A DNA stretch of 64,000 bases from Modicisalibacter muralis (GCF_900102945.1 NZ_FNGI01000009.1:1-64000), one strand, 5' to 3'. Numbered from the stretch's first letter, positions 8,808-19,217 are shown. Notes: generated by a model not told the origin, from the sequence alone. Numbers and translations are program-made.

Positions 8808-9704
8808 TCATATGCGCTCGGCGGCCGCCTCCGACGGTGTCTTCTGCAGTTGCTGTAGCCCCAGCCCAGCGAGAATCAGCGCCAGGCCTATCAATGTCGA
8901 AATCAGGATGGGTTCGCCGACGATAAAATGCAGCAAAAATAGCGATACCGGCGGCGACAGGAAGATCAGGTTGGAAACCTTGGCGGTGCGTGACACCTGA
9001 TGCACTGCCATCTGCCACAGCACGAAGGCAACGCCCATCTCGAACAGGCCGACGTAGACACCCGCGCCGAGACTCGCCCAGCCATGCCAGGCGAAGCCCG
9101 GACCGAAGGCGACGATGGCGGTCAACACCGGCAAGCCCACGCTGAAGTTCTGCCACTGGGCCACCAATGGCTCGCGGTGATCGCGGGCGTTGAGCAACCA
9201 GTAAAGCGCCCACAACAGCGTCGATGCCAGCGCCAGGCCCACGCCCAACGGATCGGCGAAGGCGACATCCAGCACCGCGCCGCGAGTGGCAATCGTCCAG
9301 ACCCCGGCGTAAGCGATCAACCCGGCCAGAATATCGATTCGCGTCAGTCGATGCCCGAGGATCGGCACGGCGAGAAATGCCATGGCCAGCGCCCAAGTGT
9401 AGTTGAGCGCCATGGCCTCCTGCCCCGGCAGGCGATCATAGGCGGCGAACAGTACCAGGTAATAGGCCACCGGATTCATCAATCCCGCCCATAGCGCCGT
9501 GCGCCAACCCTGGCGCAGGGCAATGCCCAATTGGCCGCGACGAATCACCAGCACGCCGATCAACGCCCACGAGACCAAGGCGGCGATCCACATCAGCTCC
9601 ACCGGCGTCATCATTTCGAGTGCCAGCTTGAAAGCGGTGGCCACCGTGGACCACAGCGCCACCGCTCCCACGCCATACAACATCGCTTGACGATCCCGTG
9701 TCAT
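8808..9704 (-). CDS. EamA/DMT-family transporter
   Basis: A 298-residue inner-membrane protein with ten predicted helices in two five-helix EamA repeats (about residues 5-135 and 150-290). The first repeat carries GVGAVALWSTVATAFKLAL and the second ALASTLLWALYWLLNAR, both typical of drug/metabolite exporters. The frame also has a GTG start 24 bp upstream (9728); the ATG at 9704 was chosen as the first ATG before the first helix. Its stop lies just beyond the convergent toxin gene. Substrate unknown; relatives export amino acids or other metabolites. Confidence 0.85.
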   Translation of the reverse strand: MTRDRQAMLYGVGAVALWSTVATAFKLALEMMTPVELMWIAALVSWALIGVLVIRRGQLGIALRQGWRTALWAGLMNPVAYYLVLFAAYDRLPGQEAMALNYTWALAMAFLAVPILGHRLTRIDILAGLIAYAGVWTIATRGAVLDVAFADPLGVGLALASTLLWALYWLLNARDHREPLVAQWQNFSVGLPVLTAIVAFGPGFAWHGWASLGAGVYVGLFEMGVAFVLWQMAVHQVSRTAKVSNLIFLSPPVSLFLLHFIVGEPILISTLIGLALILAGLGLQQLQKTPSEAAAERI

Positions 9705-9767
9705 CTTCACTGCCAATTTGACGCTCACTCTATTAGGTTATGGCAAACAGCCTAACCGGAAATATTT

Positions 9768-10769
9768 ATGGCGATGCCCACTGATACGACACCCGAACCC
9801 GTGGAAAGCGCCTTCGTCACCGCCTACCGGCTCGATGGCCTGGGCGGTGGAAAAATCCTCGACGGCGCCGAACTGCACCGCGCCTGGAACACCGACGAGT
9901 CGCCGCTATGGCTGCATCTCGATTTTCGCCATGACGACGTCACCGACTATCTGCACTCGCTGGCGGGGCTCAGCGAAGCGGTGATCGAGGCGCTACTGGA
10001 AGCCGATACTCGACCGCGCGTGGCCCGCTTCGGGCGCGGCATCGTCACCACCTTGCGCGGCATCAACTTCAACCCCGGTGCGGCCCCCGAAGATCTCATC
10101 TCGCTGCGCGTGTGGATGACCCCCAAGCGCCTGATCACCCTACGCCGACGCCCGCTGCATGCCGTCAACGTGGTGCGCGAGCGCATCGACAGCGGCGAAG
10201 GCGCGCTATCGGTACCCGACCTGGTCGCCTGGCTGGCCGAGACGCTGGTCGATCAGGTCGGCGATGTCTCTCATCAGCTCGACGAGCGCCTGGCCGCCTT
10301 GGAGGACGCACAACTGGCGTACAGCCACAGCCTCAATGCCGATGACTTGACTCGCATCCGTCGCCCACTGATCACCCTGCGCCGCTTCATGGGACCACAG
10401 CGCGATTGCCTGTCTCAGTTAGCGCAGGGGCCGGTATGGCTCGACGAGGAAACCAAGGTCTCGCTGCGCGAAAGCGCCAACCAGTTGTCGCGTTATGTCG
10501 AGGACTTCAACGCCATGCAGGAGCGTGCGCTGATTCTTCAAGAGCAGCTATGGAGCGAGCATAACGAGCAGCTCAACCGGCGCATGTACATGCTGGCCAT
10601 CGTCACCACGGTATTCTTGCCGTTGAGCTTTCTCACCGGGCTGCTGGGCGTCAATGTCGGCGGCATCCCCGGCGCCGATAGCCCCTATGGTTTTGCCGCG
10701 TTCGTCGGCATCACGCTGGTCGTGGGCGTATCGGTCATGGCGTTGCTCAAGCGCAAGCACTGGTGGTGA
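9768..10769 (+). CDS. zntB: Zinc transporter ZntB, CorA superfamily
   Basis: This 333-residue protein has a large cytoplasmic alpha/beta domain (1-265) and two C-terminal helices (about 272-292 and 305-325). Between them lies GLLGVNVGGIPG, the ZntB form of the CorA GMN selectivity loop (GVN with GGIPG). ZntB members move Zn2+ across the inner membrane, probably with protons. The start ATG has GGAAA 7 bp upstream. It is divergent from the EamA gene and convergent with the SelW-like gene. Confidence 0.9.
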   Translation: MAMPTDTTPEPVESAFVTAYRLDGLGGGKILDGAELHRAWNTDESPLWLHLDFRHDDVTDYLHSLAGLSEAVIEALLEADTRPRVARFGRGIVTTLRGINFNPGAAPEDLISLRVWMTPKRLITLRRRPLHAVNVVRERIDSGEGALSVPDLVAWLAETLVDQVGDVSHQLDERLAALEDAQLAYSHSLNADDLTRIRRPLITLRRFMGPQRDCLSQLAQGPVWLDEETKVSLRESANQLSRYVEDFNAMQERALILQEQLWSEHNEQLNRRMYMLAIVTTVFLPLSFLTGLLGVNVGGIPGADSPYGFAAFVGITLVVGVSVMALLKRKHWW

Positions 10770-10795
10770 GTCATGATTAGGAAACCACTCAAGGC

Positions 10796-11065
10796 TTAGC
10801 GGTCGATGTGGCCCAGGTCGCGGCCCGGATCGAGCCGATCGCGCACCCGACGCTTGAGCTCCTTGATATCGGGAAAGCCAGCGTCGCGCTTGCGCTCCCA
10901 AATAGTCTCGTCGTCGAACAGCACCTCGAAGTGACCACCGTGGCTAGGCGCTAGCGCGACCTGCTCGAGATCCTCTCCAAAGGTGGAAAGCAGCTCCTGA
11001 GCGTACCAGCCGGCGCGCAGAAGCCACTGGCATTGCGTGCAATAATGAATGCGAACCTGCGCCAT
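10796..11065 (-). CDS. SelW/Rdx-family thioredoxin-like protein
   Basis: An 89-residue protein starting MAQVRIHYCTQCQWLLRAGWYAQELL. The CxxC (Cys9 and Cys12) after the first strand is the SelW/SelT/SelH motif, here with Cys instead of selenocysteine. The following GGHFEV and IWERKRDAGFPDIKELKRRVRD are also typical of the Rdx family. The frame extends 41 codons upstream, but that part has no family similarity, so the ATG at 11065 was chosen. Members are presumed redox proteins of the cytosol without a settled substrate. Confidence 0.85.
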   Translation of the reverse strand: MAQVRIHYCTQCQWLLRAGWYAQELLSTFGEDLEQVALAPSHGGHFEVLFDDETIWERKRDAGFPDIKELKRRVRDRLDPGRDLGHIDR

Positions 11066-11203
11066 CCCCGTGCCTCCCGAACATTGCTGATGTCCCATGG
11101 TAACAACCGCCAGCACGCAGCGCCTGCCCGAGGTGGAAGAGTCGGTGCCAAAGTCGCCATGCGTGAAGTTACAACACGTTGAAAACATTGCCCCAGCTGG
11201 CCA

Positions 11204-11218
11204 TGCTATCGGATAGCA
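11204..11218. promoter_or_regulatory. 15-bp palindrome upstream of the LOV gene
   Basis: TGCTATC-g-GATAGCA is a perfect palindrome 46 bp before the LOV start. A second short one, CCTGTcACAGG, is at 11242-11252 next to the ribosome-binding region. The first is a plausible operator for an unidentified regulator. Confidence 0.45.
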
Positions 11219-11264
11219 AGGGCTGGTTGGCTCGCCAATGACCTGTCACAGGACACCAAGACGC

Positions 11265-11696
11265 ATGAAAAGACCCGAGTTGATCGACGCGGAGTTGCTG
11301 GAGCGGATCGTCAATGCCTCGGCCGATGGCATCGTGGTGGCCGAGCAGGAAGGCGACGAGACTATCCTGATCTACGTCAATCAGGGTTTCGAGCAATTAA
11401 CCGGCTACAGTGCCGACGAGATTCTCTATCGCGACTGCCGCTTCCTGCAAAACGACGATCGCGACCAGCCACAGCTGGCCAATATTCGCCACGCCATCAG
11501 CGAAGGTAGAGCCTGCCGCGAGGTACTGCGCAATTATCGCAAGGACGGCACGCTATTCTACAACGAACTGTCGATCACCCCGGTCCATGACGAACAGGAC
11601 CAGCTCACCTATTTTATTGGCGTGCAGAAAGACGTCACCGAGCACATCGAGACTCAGCGGCAACTCGAGGCTTTCAAGAGTGGCCGCGCCAGTTGA
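11265..11696 (+). CDS. Short LOV-domain blue-light photoreceptor
   Basis: A 143-residue protein that is almost only one PAS/LOV domain with short N- and C-terminal helices. The photoactive motif is DCRFLQND, with the adduct-forming Cys at position 58. The flavin-contacting Gln lies in IGVQKDVT (about 121), and NYRKDGTLFYNELSITPV is the typical LOV core. I recognise close similarity to the 'short LOV' proteins of Pseudomonas putida (PpSB1/PpSB2-LOV), which bind FMN, form a Cys-FMN adduct in blue light and act without a fused output domain. The ATG at 11265 was chosen over one nine codons upstream because homology starts there. Confidence 0.9.
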   Translation: MKRPELIDAELLERIVNASADGIVVAEQEGDETILIYVNQGFEQLTGYSADEILYRDCRFLQNDDRDQPQLANIRHAISEGRACREVLRNYRKDGTLFYNELSITPVHDEQDQLTYFIGVQKDVTEHIETQRQLEAFKSGRAS

Positions 11697-11849
11697 TGCG
11701 CTAGTGACACGACGTGCGCGACTTTTTTCGCTCGACCTCTTGCTCTCGACCCGGACTGACGCTATATAGCGGGCAAGGCATCCAATGGGGTGTCGGCTGG
11801 TCACAAGGCTTGCTACAAGACTTTATACAAAGTCATGGGGAGGTTGAGC

Positions 11850-12059
11850 ATGAGTCGTGAAACGCTTATCAACGAACCACTCGCCGACGAGGATTTCTTC
11901 GACGCCGTCAATGACGAGCATTTCAGTCGCCCGCGCAGCAGCCGTGCCGATACCCTGCGCGCTCGCCGTCAGGTCGAGGCGCTGCTGGAAGAGCGACGCC
12001 TGAAACGCGCCATAGAAGATGATTGGCTCGATGAACTGGACGAGGAAGAAGAGGAATAG
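11850..12059 (+). CDS. Small PA3496-like protein
   Basis: A 69-residue, highly charged protein. The central basic helix RADTLRARRQVEALLEERRLKR and the acidic C-terminal tail (DELDEEEEE) match the short PA3496-type proteins of Pseudomonas and relatives, annotated as putative envelope-integrity proteins. It has no membrane segment. GGGGAGG lies about 9 bp before the ATG at 11850, which decides the start over upstream in-frame ATGs. The biochemical role is unknown. A strong hairpin follows the gene. Confidence 0.7.
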   Translation: MSRETLINEPLADEDFFDAVNDEHFSRPRSSRADTLRARRQVEALLEERRLKRAIEDDWLDELDEEEEE

Positions 12060-12092
12060 CCTCCACTCCTTTCCAGACATGAATCGAAGCAC

Positions 12093-12118
12093 GAACGGAC
12101 GCCGCGGCGTCCGTTCGC
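12093..12118 (+). terminator. Hairpin after the PA3496-like gene
   Basis: CGAACGGACGCCG and CGGCGTCCGTTCG are exact complements with no spacer, so a stem of about 11 bp would form with the central bases as loop. CGTTTCCTTCC follows, a weak T/C tract. It lies 33 bp after the stop. Confidence 0.75.
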
Positions 12119-12212
12119 GTTTCCTTCCCATCCCGGCAGGCATGCACTGGCGTTTCATCGAAGCGGCCACTATCATCTGGCCACTCATCATTTCCCAACA
12201 GACCGGATTTCC

Positions 12213-13874
<1,662 letters not shown>

Positions 13875-13887
13875 GGCGCTGCGCGCC

Positions 13888-13933
13888 AGCTAGAAGCTAG
13901 AAGCTAGAAGCTAGAAGCTAGAAGCTAGAAGCT
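13888..13933. repeat. Heptamer tandem repeat (AGCTAGA)n
   Basis: 46 bp made of six exact copies of AGCTAGA plus a partial AGCT, starting 14 bp after the ettA stop and ending before its terminator. Each unit contains the palindrome AGCT. It would lie in the ettA 3' untranslated region. Confidence 0.95.
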
Positions 13934-13950
13934 GTTCAGTATTAACGCGG

Positions 13951-13986
13951 ACAACCCCTCCAGTCTTCTGGTGGGGTTGTTTTTTC
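13951..13986 (+). terminator. Rho-independent terminator of ettA
   Basis: ACAACCCCtCCAG pairs with CTGGtGGGGTTGT (one T-T mismatch) around a TCTT loop, followed by TTTTTTCTT. This is a classic intrinsic terminator on the plus strand. Confidence 0.92.
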
Positions 13987-13990
13987 TTCA

Positions 13991-14034
13991 AGCCGCGCAG
14001 CGGCGTACTTCCAGCTTCCAGCCGCGAAGCGGCG
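13991..14034. repeat. Duplicated GC-rich 15-mer between ettA and lpxL
   Basis: AGCCGCGCAGCGGCG (13991-14005) and AGCCGCGAAGCGGCG (14020-14034) differ at one base and have start points 29 bp apart. Each is itself a near palindrome. The region separates the convergent ettA and lpxL genes. Confidence 0.7.
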
Positions 14035-14051
14035 CTCTTACAACTCCGGCT

Positions 14052-14966
14052 TCAGTAGAAACCGGGCTCGCCCTCCGGCCGAGTCTTGAAGCGTCGATGC
14101 AGCCACAGGTATTGCTCGGGATGGCGACGGATCGCCGCTTCGATGACCGCGTTGACGCGCGTGGCATCGGCTACTTCATCGTTGGTGGGAAAGCCCTCGA
14201 GCGCCGGCAGGTATTCCAGGGTATAGCTGCGGTCGTCGGGATTGCGATGGAAGATCAACGGCATGACCGGCGCCCCGGTCATGCGGGCGATCTTGGCGGT
14301 CAGCTTGACGGTCGAGGCTTCGATACCGAAGAACGGCGCGAAGACGCTGGCATCGCGACCGAAGTCCTGATCGGGTGAGTACCATACCGCACGCCCCGCC
14401 TTGATGCGTCGAACCAAGCCTCGCAGATCGCGCCGGTCGATCGCCTGACCGAATATCCGCGAACGCGCACGGGTCATGAAACGCTCGAACAACGCATTGT
14501 CATGCGGGCGATAGACCACGTCGGCGGGAAAGAATAGCGAGTGCAAGGCGCCGCCAAGATCCAGCGTCGAGAAATGAATGCCGACGATCAACGCGCCCTT
14601 GCCCTGGGCCAGCGCGCGATGCATGTGCTCCTCGCCCTTGAAGGTCACGCGATGGCGCAGGTGCTCGGGGTCGCGGCACCAGCCGGTGGCGGTTTCCAGG
14701 ATGCCTAAACCATTGGCGATGAATGTCCGCTTGACCAGCGCCGCATGACGCGGCTCATTCAGTTCGGGGAAGGCCAGGCGCAGGTTGGTTTCGGTGATAT
14801 GCCGGCGGCGTTTGGCGAAGCGCCAGGCCAGCAGGCCGATACCCTTGCCCAGCCACAGCTTGAGCGACCAGGGCAGCCAGGCACCCAGGCGCATCAGGGC
14901 GATGGAAAGCCAGGCCGACCAGTAGCGCGGGTGCAGGAAAGACGACTGTGAAAAAGACTCTGCCAT
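14052..14966 (-). CDS. lpxL: Lipid A biosynthesis lauroyl acyltransferase (LpxL/HtrB family)
   Basis: A 304-residue inner-membrane enzyme that adds a secondary acyl chain to Kdo2-lipid IVA. It has one N-terminal hydrophobic segment (about residues 18-45) and the catalytic HX4D motif as HFSTLD. VVYRPHDNALFERFMTRAR and WYSPDQDFGRDASVFAPFFG, the other conserved blocks of the family, follow. The ATG at 14966 begins MAESFSQSSFLHPRYW, like other family members. The frame continues 31 codons upstream without similarity. It could be a paralogue of the LpxL/LpxM/LpxP group, so the exact acyl specificity is uncertain. Confidence 0.9.
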   Translation of the reverse strand: MAESFSQSSFLHPRYWSAWLSIALMRLGAWLPWSLKLWLGKGIGLLAWRFAKRRRHITETNLRLAFPELNEPRHAALVKRTFIANGLGILETATGWCRDPEHLRHRVTFKGEEHMHRALAQGKGALIVGIHFSTLDLGGALHSLFFPADVVYRPHDNALFERFMTRARSRIFGQAIDRRDLRGLVRRIKAGRAVWYSPDQDFGRDASVFAPFFGIEASTVKLTAKIARMTGAPVMPLIFHRNPDDRSYTLEYLPALEGFPTNDEVADATRVNAVIEAAIRRHPEQYLWLHRRFKTRPEGEPGFY

Positions 14967-15042
14967 GAGCGAATAAGGTATCCAAAGGCCATATCGGAGA
15001 TCGCTATTGTAACGGCCCGGGTAGCAACCGTCAGGCGTTGTG

Positions 15043-16149
15043 CTAGCTCGCCCCGCCATGATAGCGACGCGGCACGCGCGGCAAGACGCCAGTCAGCAGC
15101 GTATAGCTGATGGTATCGCAATGTCGCGCCACCTCATCCACCGACAGCCGCTCCTCACCGGGGCCCTGGCCCCACAACGTCACTTGGCTGCCGATATCCG
15201 CATCGGGCAGGTCGGTCAGATCCACCGTCAGCATGTCCATCGACACCTTGCCGGCGATGGCGGTTCGGCGACCGTCGACCAATACCGGCGTGCCATCGGC
15301 GGCATGTCGGTCATAGCCGTCGCCATAACCGGCGGCGACCACGCCGATGCGCGAGCGCCGTGGCGCCGTCCAGCGCCCGCCGTAACCGACCGGCTCGCCG
15401 GCTTCGACGTCGCGTACCGCGATGATCTCGGAACGCAGCGTCATGACCGGCTCGAGCCTGCGACTGGCGTCGTTGGCGCCTTGCAGCGGGTCGCTGCCAT
15501 ACAGCATCACCCCAGGACGATTCCAGGCGCCATGCGCCTGCGGCCACGCCAGCGTCGCCGGCGAATTGGCCAGGCAGGTCGGCGCACCCAATGTCGCGGC
15601 CAACTCATCGAGCAGCGCCAATTGGCGACGGAAATACGCATCATCGAGTGTATCGGCGGTGGCGAAGTGGCTCATCAAGTGCAGATCGCCGACCCGCTCG
15701 GAAGCCGCGCTCAAGCGCTGCCACACCGCGCTCAGTTGCACGACGGGGAAACCCAGCCGATGCATGCCGGAGTCGACCTTGACCCAGGTCGGAATCGGGC
15801 GTTGCGGACGAAAGCTCAACAGCGCATCGACCTGCCAGTGGCTATGCACCGTGACCCACAATCCCAGCGCATCGACCCGCTCGAGCTCGGTGGCTTCGAA
15901 GATGCCCTCGAGCAACACGATCGGTTTGTCGATACCCGCGCGGCGCAACACCTCGGCCTCCTCGATACAGGCGACGGCGAAGGCCGGCGCCAGATCGAGC
16001 AAGGCATGCGCGCAGGCCACGGCACCATGGCCGTAGGCATCGGCCTTGAGCACCGCCAGCGCCTGGCTATGTGGCGCGAGATCGCGCGCCAGCCGGTAAT
16101 TGTGGCGTAATGCATCGAGATCGATATCGGCGATTAGCGGCCGGGCCAT
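15043..16149 (-). CDS. alr: Alanine racemase
   Basis: This PLP enzyme interconverts L- and D-alanine for peptidoglycan. The 368-residue protein has the PLP lysine at position 35 in LAVLKADAYGHG. The C-terminal beta-domain carries GYGDGYDR with the catalytic tyrosine, plus GKVSMDMLTVDLTDL. The ATG at 16149 gives MARPLIADIDLDALRHN, the standard start; a further upstream ATG (16191) adds a non-conserved 14 residues. Only this alr/dadX copy is in the window, so whether it is the biosynthetic or catabolic form is undecided. Confidence 0.95.
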   Translation of the reverse strand: MARPLIADIDLDALRHNYRLARDLAPHSQALAVLKADAYGHGAVACAHALLDLAPAFAVACIEEAEVLRRAGIDKPIVLLEGIFEATELERVDALGLWVTVHSHWQVDALLSFRPQRPIPTWVKVDSGMHRLGFPVVQLSAVWQRLSAASERVGDLHLMSHFATADTLDDAYFRRQLALLDELAATLGAPTCLANSPATLAWPQAHGAWNRPGVMLYGSDPLQGANDASRRLEPVMTLRSEIIAVRDVEAGEPVGYGGRWTAPRRSRIGVVAAGYGDGYDRHAADGTPVLVDGRRTAIAGKVSMDMLTVDLTDLPDADIGSQVTLWGQGPGEERLSVDEVARHCDTISYTLLTGVLPRVPRRYHGGAS

Positions 16150-16220
16150 GGCGAAGTCCTGGAGCGATTGAAAGGCGCCATTATTTATCATAAGTAGCGC
16201 AATTTCATGATACTAAGCAC

Positions 16221-16265
16221 CAAAAAATCGCCGAACACTGGTTTTATAAACCAATATTCAGCGAT
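16221..16265 (-). terminator. Rho-independent terminator of the TolC-type gene
   Basis: On the minus strand a two-part hairpin forms. The outer stem is ATCGCtGAA / TTCgGCGAT and the inner stem is TGGTTT / AAACCA around ATA. It is followed by six T residues (GCGATTTTTTGG). It lies 38 bp after the stop of the 16303-17886 gene. Confidence 0.88.
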
Positions 16266-16302
16266 CTTTCATCACTAAACACTAGCAATGTGCATCATGT
16301 CA

Positions 16303-17886
16303 TTACTGCGGAGGTTGTGGCGGTGCCCCAATATCCATCATAGCGTCGTAGTTGCTATCCGGCTCGTTGGGCAGGATCAAGCGCACCGCATCTTCGTCCT
16401 GCAGCCACTCGTTGATGGCACGAATGCTGCCGGTATCGAGAATGCCCGCCTCGCGGCGTAGTGCCAGCAGATCGATGACATAGTCGTAGCGCGCCTCGGC
16501 ATAGTTGGCCAGGGCATCGTACAGGCTCTGCTCGGCCTCGAGTACGTCGACGATGTTACGCGTGCCGACTTCGTAGCCGGAGCGAGTGGCTTCCAATGCA
16601 CTGCGCGAGGAAATCACTGCCTGGCGCTGAGCCTCGACGCTCTGCACATCGTTGCTGACCTGCGTGAACAGCGAGCGGACCTGCTGCGTGGTCAGGCGGC
16701 GCTGGGCCTCGAAATCGTACTGCGCGGATTCCAGCAGGTAGGTGTTCTGGGCCACCTGGGCGCTGGTACTCCCGCCGCTGAACAGCGGTAGACTGGCCCT
16801 CAAGCCAATTTCGCTACCCGAGTCGTGCCCGTTCAGGTACTCGATGTCGGTATTGGCGTAGGAATAGTTGGCGTAAGCATCGAGTGTCGGCAGATGGCCC
16901 GACTGGGCGATATCCACGGCGATATCGGCGATATCCACGCCTTCCCGGGCGGCAAGCAGAACCGGATTGTTCTCCATGGCCAGCGACACCCAAGCATCGC
17001 GGCTACTGGGTTGCGGCGACTCGATGGGCAATTCGTCGGCGAGGCCGTCTATCGACTCGTAGCGCTTGCCGGTCAACCGCTCCAGCGCCTCGAAGCTGAC
17101 CTGCAGATCGCTCTCGGCGGCGATTCGCTGGGCTCGCGCAATGTCGAAGGAAGCCTGTGCCGCATGGACATCGGTGATCGCGATCAGCCCCACGTCGAAC
17201 TGCTCGCGGGCTTGCTCGAGCTGGCGACCGATGGCCTTTTCCTGGGCGACTCGCGCGGCGAGAATATCGCGGGCACGCAGAATTTCGAAATACGCCGCGG
17301 AGACATCGTACAGCAACTGCTGACGGTCGCTTTCCAGGGTCAGCGCCTGCTGGTCGATCTCCTCCTCGGAGCGCTGCAATTCGTACCAGTTGGTGGCATC
17401 GAACAGCGCCTGGGTGGCCTCGAGTCCCACGCTGGTGGCATTGTAGCTCTCCTCCGACGCACCAAAATCGCTTCCACCGCCGATGCCCCCGGTGCCGCCA
17501 CCGCCAATGTCTCCGCTGTCGCCACCGGCAGCCTCACCGCTGACCTCCGGGCTCGAATAGGTACGATAGTGTCCCACGCTGGCGGTAGCGCCTATCTGCG
17601 GCAGCAGGTCGCCGCGCTGCACGTCGCTCGCCTTTTCGACACTTTGGAAGAAGGAACGTGACGACGCCAATTCGGCATTGTTTTCCAGCGCATCGCGCGT
17701 GATGCTCCAGAGATCGGCGGCCCTTGCCTGTGATGACAAGAGCGAGGCTATCAGCAAGGGAAGCAGCTTCAGCGACAGTGGCTTCAGCAGCGCGGGCCGC
17801 GTCGGCGACGGCATCGAGAACGATAGCTGGCGGCTGGTCGAATCCGGCCCGGGGTTGGAACCTGGAGATGAACCTTGAGGGGACAT
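16303..17886 (-). CDS. TolC-family outer membrane efflux protein
   Basis: A 527-residue protein with two OEP repeats rich in long helices and a signal peptide ending SSQARA near residue 56. The family motif GYEVGTRNIVDVLEAEQSLYDALANYAEARYDYV is split across residues of about 435-470. The first repeat contains a Gly-rich insertion at about residues 120-145 (GGDSGDIGGGGTGGIGGG), probably an extracellular loop. AAAGGA lies about 9 bp before the ATG at 17886, supporting that start, although the signal peptide would fit better from an ATG at 17814. No efflux pump is adjacent, so it may be the general TolC used by several systems. Confidence 0.9.
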   Translation of the reverse strand: MSPQGSSPGSNPGPDSTSRQLSFSMPSPTRPALLKPLSLKLLPLLIASLLSSQARAADLWSITRDALENNAELASSRSFFQSVEKASDVQRGDLLPQIGATASVGHYRTYSSPEVSGEAAGGDSGDIGGGGTGGIGGGSDFGASEESYNATSVGLEATQALFDATNWYELQRSEEEIDQQALTLESDRQQLLYDVSAAYFEILRARDILAARVAQEKAIGRQLEQAREQFDVGLIAITDVHAAQASFDIARAQRIAAESDLQVSFEALERLTGKRYESIDGLADELPIESPQPSSRDAWVSLAMENNPVLLAAREGVDIADIAVDIAQSGHLPTLDAYANYSYANTDIEYLNGHDSGSEIGLRASLPLFSGGSTSAQVAQNTYLLESAQYDFEAQRRLTTQQVRSLFTQVSNDVQSVEAQRQAVISSRSALEATRSGYEVGTRNIVDVLEAEQSLYDALANYAEARYDYVIDLLALRREAGILDTGSIRAINEWLQDEDAVRLILPNEPDSNYDAMMDIGAPPQPPQ

Positions 17887-18033
17887 CGACGTTATCCTTT
17901 CATGTCATGAGACGTGCGCGACATTATACATACAATGGCGCATGTTGCATGCCAATCGCTGAGTCAAGGCGACATTGCGGGCGATGAGCCAATACCGGAC
18001 AAGCAATCCGCCGTTGCGCAACGCATAAACGGC

Positions 18034-18072
18034 GAACGACGAGTACGCGCCAGGGGCGCGTACTCGTCGTTC
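18034..18072 (-). terminator. Terminator downstream of rpoS
   Basis: A perfect 17-bp inverted repeat (18034-18050 with 18056-18072, core ACGACGAGTACGCGC) with a 5-nt loop lies about 50 bp after the rpoS stop. The T-tract on the minus strand is weak (CCGTTTATG), but the stem is very stable. Confidence 0.85.
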
Positions 18073-18123
18073 AGGCGTGTTGTCCGGCGCGGACGCTTGG
18101 CCGCCATGGCGATTAGGTCGCGT

Positions 18124-19092
18124 TCACTCGAAGATCGACTCGAGCGACAGGCCTTGCTTCTCCAGTACCCGGCGCAGTTTCTTCAATGCCTCGACCTGTA
18201 TCTGGCGTACTCGCTCGCGGGTCAGGCCGATTTCCTCGCCCACCTCTTCGAGCGTCGCCGCCTCATGCCCGCGCAGCCCGAAGCGGCGCACCACCACTTC
18301 CATCTGCTTGTCGGTCAATTCGGCCAGCCAGTCGTCGACATGCTGCTTGACATCGACATCGACCAGCGAGGATTCCGGGCCACTGTCGTTATCGTCGGCC
18401 AGGGTCTCGATCAGCGGCTTGTCGCTCTCGCCGCCCAGCGGGTAATCCACCGACGATATCCGCTCGTTGAGCCCAAGCATCTTCTTGACCGTGCCCACCG
18501 GCTTGTCGAGAAAATCGGCGATCTCCTCGGCGGTCGCTTCATGATCGAGCTTCTGCGTCAGCTGACGGGCCGCGCGCAGATAGATATTGAGTTCCTTGAC
18601 CACGTGGATCGGCAAACGAATGGTGCGGGTCTGGTTCATCAGCGCCCGCTCGATGGTCTGACGAATCCACCAGGTGGCATAGGTGGAGAAACGAAAGCCA
18701 CGCTCGGGATCGAATTTCTCGACCGCGCGTATCAGCCCCAGGTTGCCCTCTTCGATAAGATCCAGCAGTGACAGGCCACGATTGAGATAGCGACGTGCGA
18801 TCTTGACCACCAGGCGCAGGTTGGATTCGATCATCCGCTGCCGCCCGGCCGGGTCGCCCTTCTGCGCCAGGCGGCCGAAATAGACTTCCTCCTCGGGCTT
18901 CAGCAGTGGCGAAAAACCGATTTCGTTGAGATAAATCTGCGTCGCGTCGAGGCTTTGGTGATAATTGTTCTCCTCGCGACTCAGCGCCTTTTCGAACGCC
19001 TCTTCCTCCTTGGCACCCGCGACGTCATCAATGACCTCGACCCCATCGTCGTTGAGGTCCACATCCTGAATATCCCGTTCAAGCATGCTCAT
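18124..19092 (-). CDS. rpoS: RNA polymerase sigma factor RpoS
   Basis: This 322-residue group-2 sigma factor directs stationary-phase and general-stress transcription. Region 1.2 is [20 protein letters not shown] and region 2 is [21 protein letters not shown]...[13 protein letters not shown]. Region 4 ends with [27 protein letters not shown]. The C-terminal GLSLESIFE resembles other RpoS tails. It sits downstream of nlpD, as in most gammaproteobacteria, where a main rpoS promoter lies inside nlpD. A stable hairpin at 19167-19199 separates the two genes. Confidence 0.97.
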   Translation of the reverse strand: MSMLERDIQDVDLNDDGVEVIDDVAGAKEEEAFEKALSREENNYHQSLDATQIYLNEIGFSPLLKPEEEVYFGRLAQKGDPAGRQRMIESNLRLVVKIARRYLNRGLSLLDLIEEGNLGLIRAVEKFDPERGFRFSTYATWWIRQTIERALMNQTRTIRLPIHVVKELNIYLRAARQLTQKLDHEATAEEIADFLDKPVGTVKKMLGLNERISSVDYPLGGESDKPLIETLADDNDSGPESSLVDVDVKQHVDDWLAELTDKQMEVVVRRFGLRGHEAATLEEVGEEIGLTRERVRQIQVEALKKLRRVLEKQGLSLESIFE

Positions 19093-19166
19093 GTCGCTAC
19101 CCCATTGTCTGCTGCTCAGAAGATGCAGCCGTTGACCGATACATGTTGTAGTTATGATTTGTCAAA

Positions 19167-19199
19167 GACGACGAGCCAGCCCCTAGTCGGTTCGTCGTC
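19167..19199 (-). other. Hairpin between nlpD and rpoS
   Basis: GACGACGAgCC (19167-19177) pairs with GGtTCGTCGTC (19189-19199) over 11 bp, including one G-T pair, with an 11-nt loop. On the minus strand it is followed by TTTGAC. It lies 18 bp after the nlpD stop and about 75 bp before the rpoS start. It may attenuate read-through from nlpD or be part of the structured rpoS leader. Confidence 0.6.
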
Positions 19200-19217
19200 C
19201 TTGTCACGCAACATTGC

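Noticed and set aside
13888-13933. CRISPR-like array
   Set aside because: Units of 7 bp without spacers and no cas genes; it is a simple tandem repeat.
15040-16110. 356-codon plus-strand frame opposite alr
   Set aside because: Alanine racemase on the minus strand has all catalytic motifs; the opposite frame has none and shows shadow composition.
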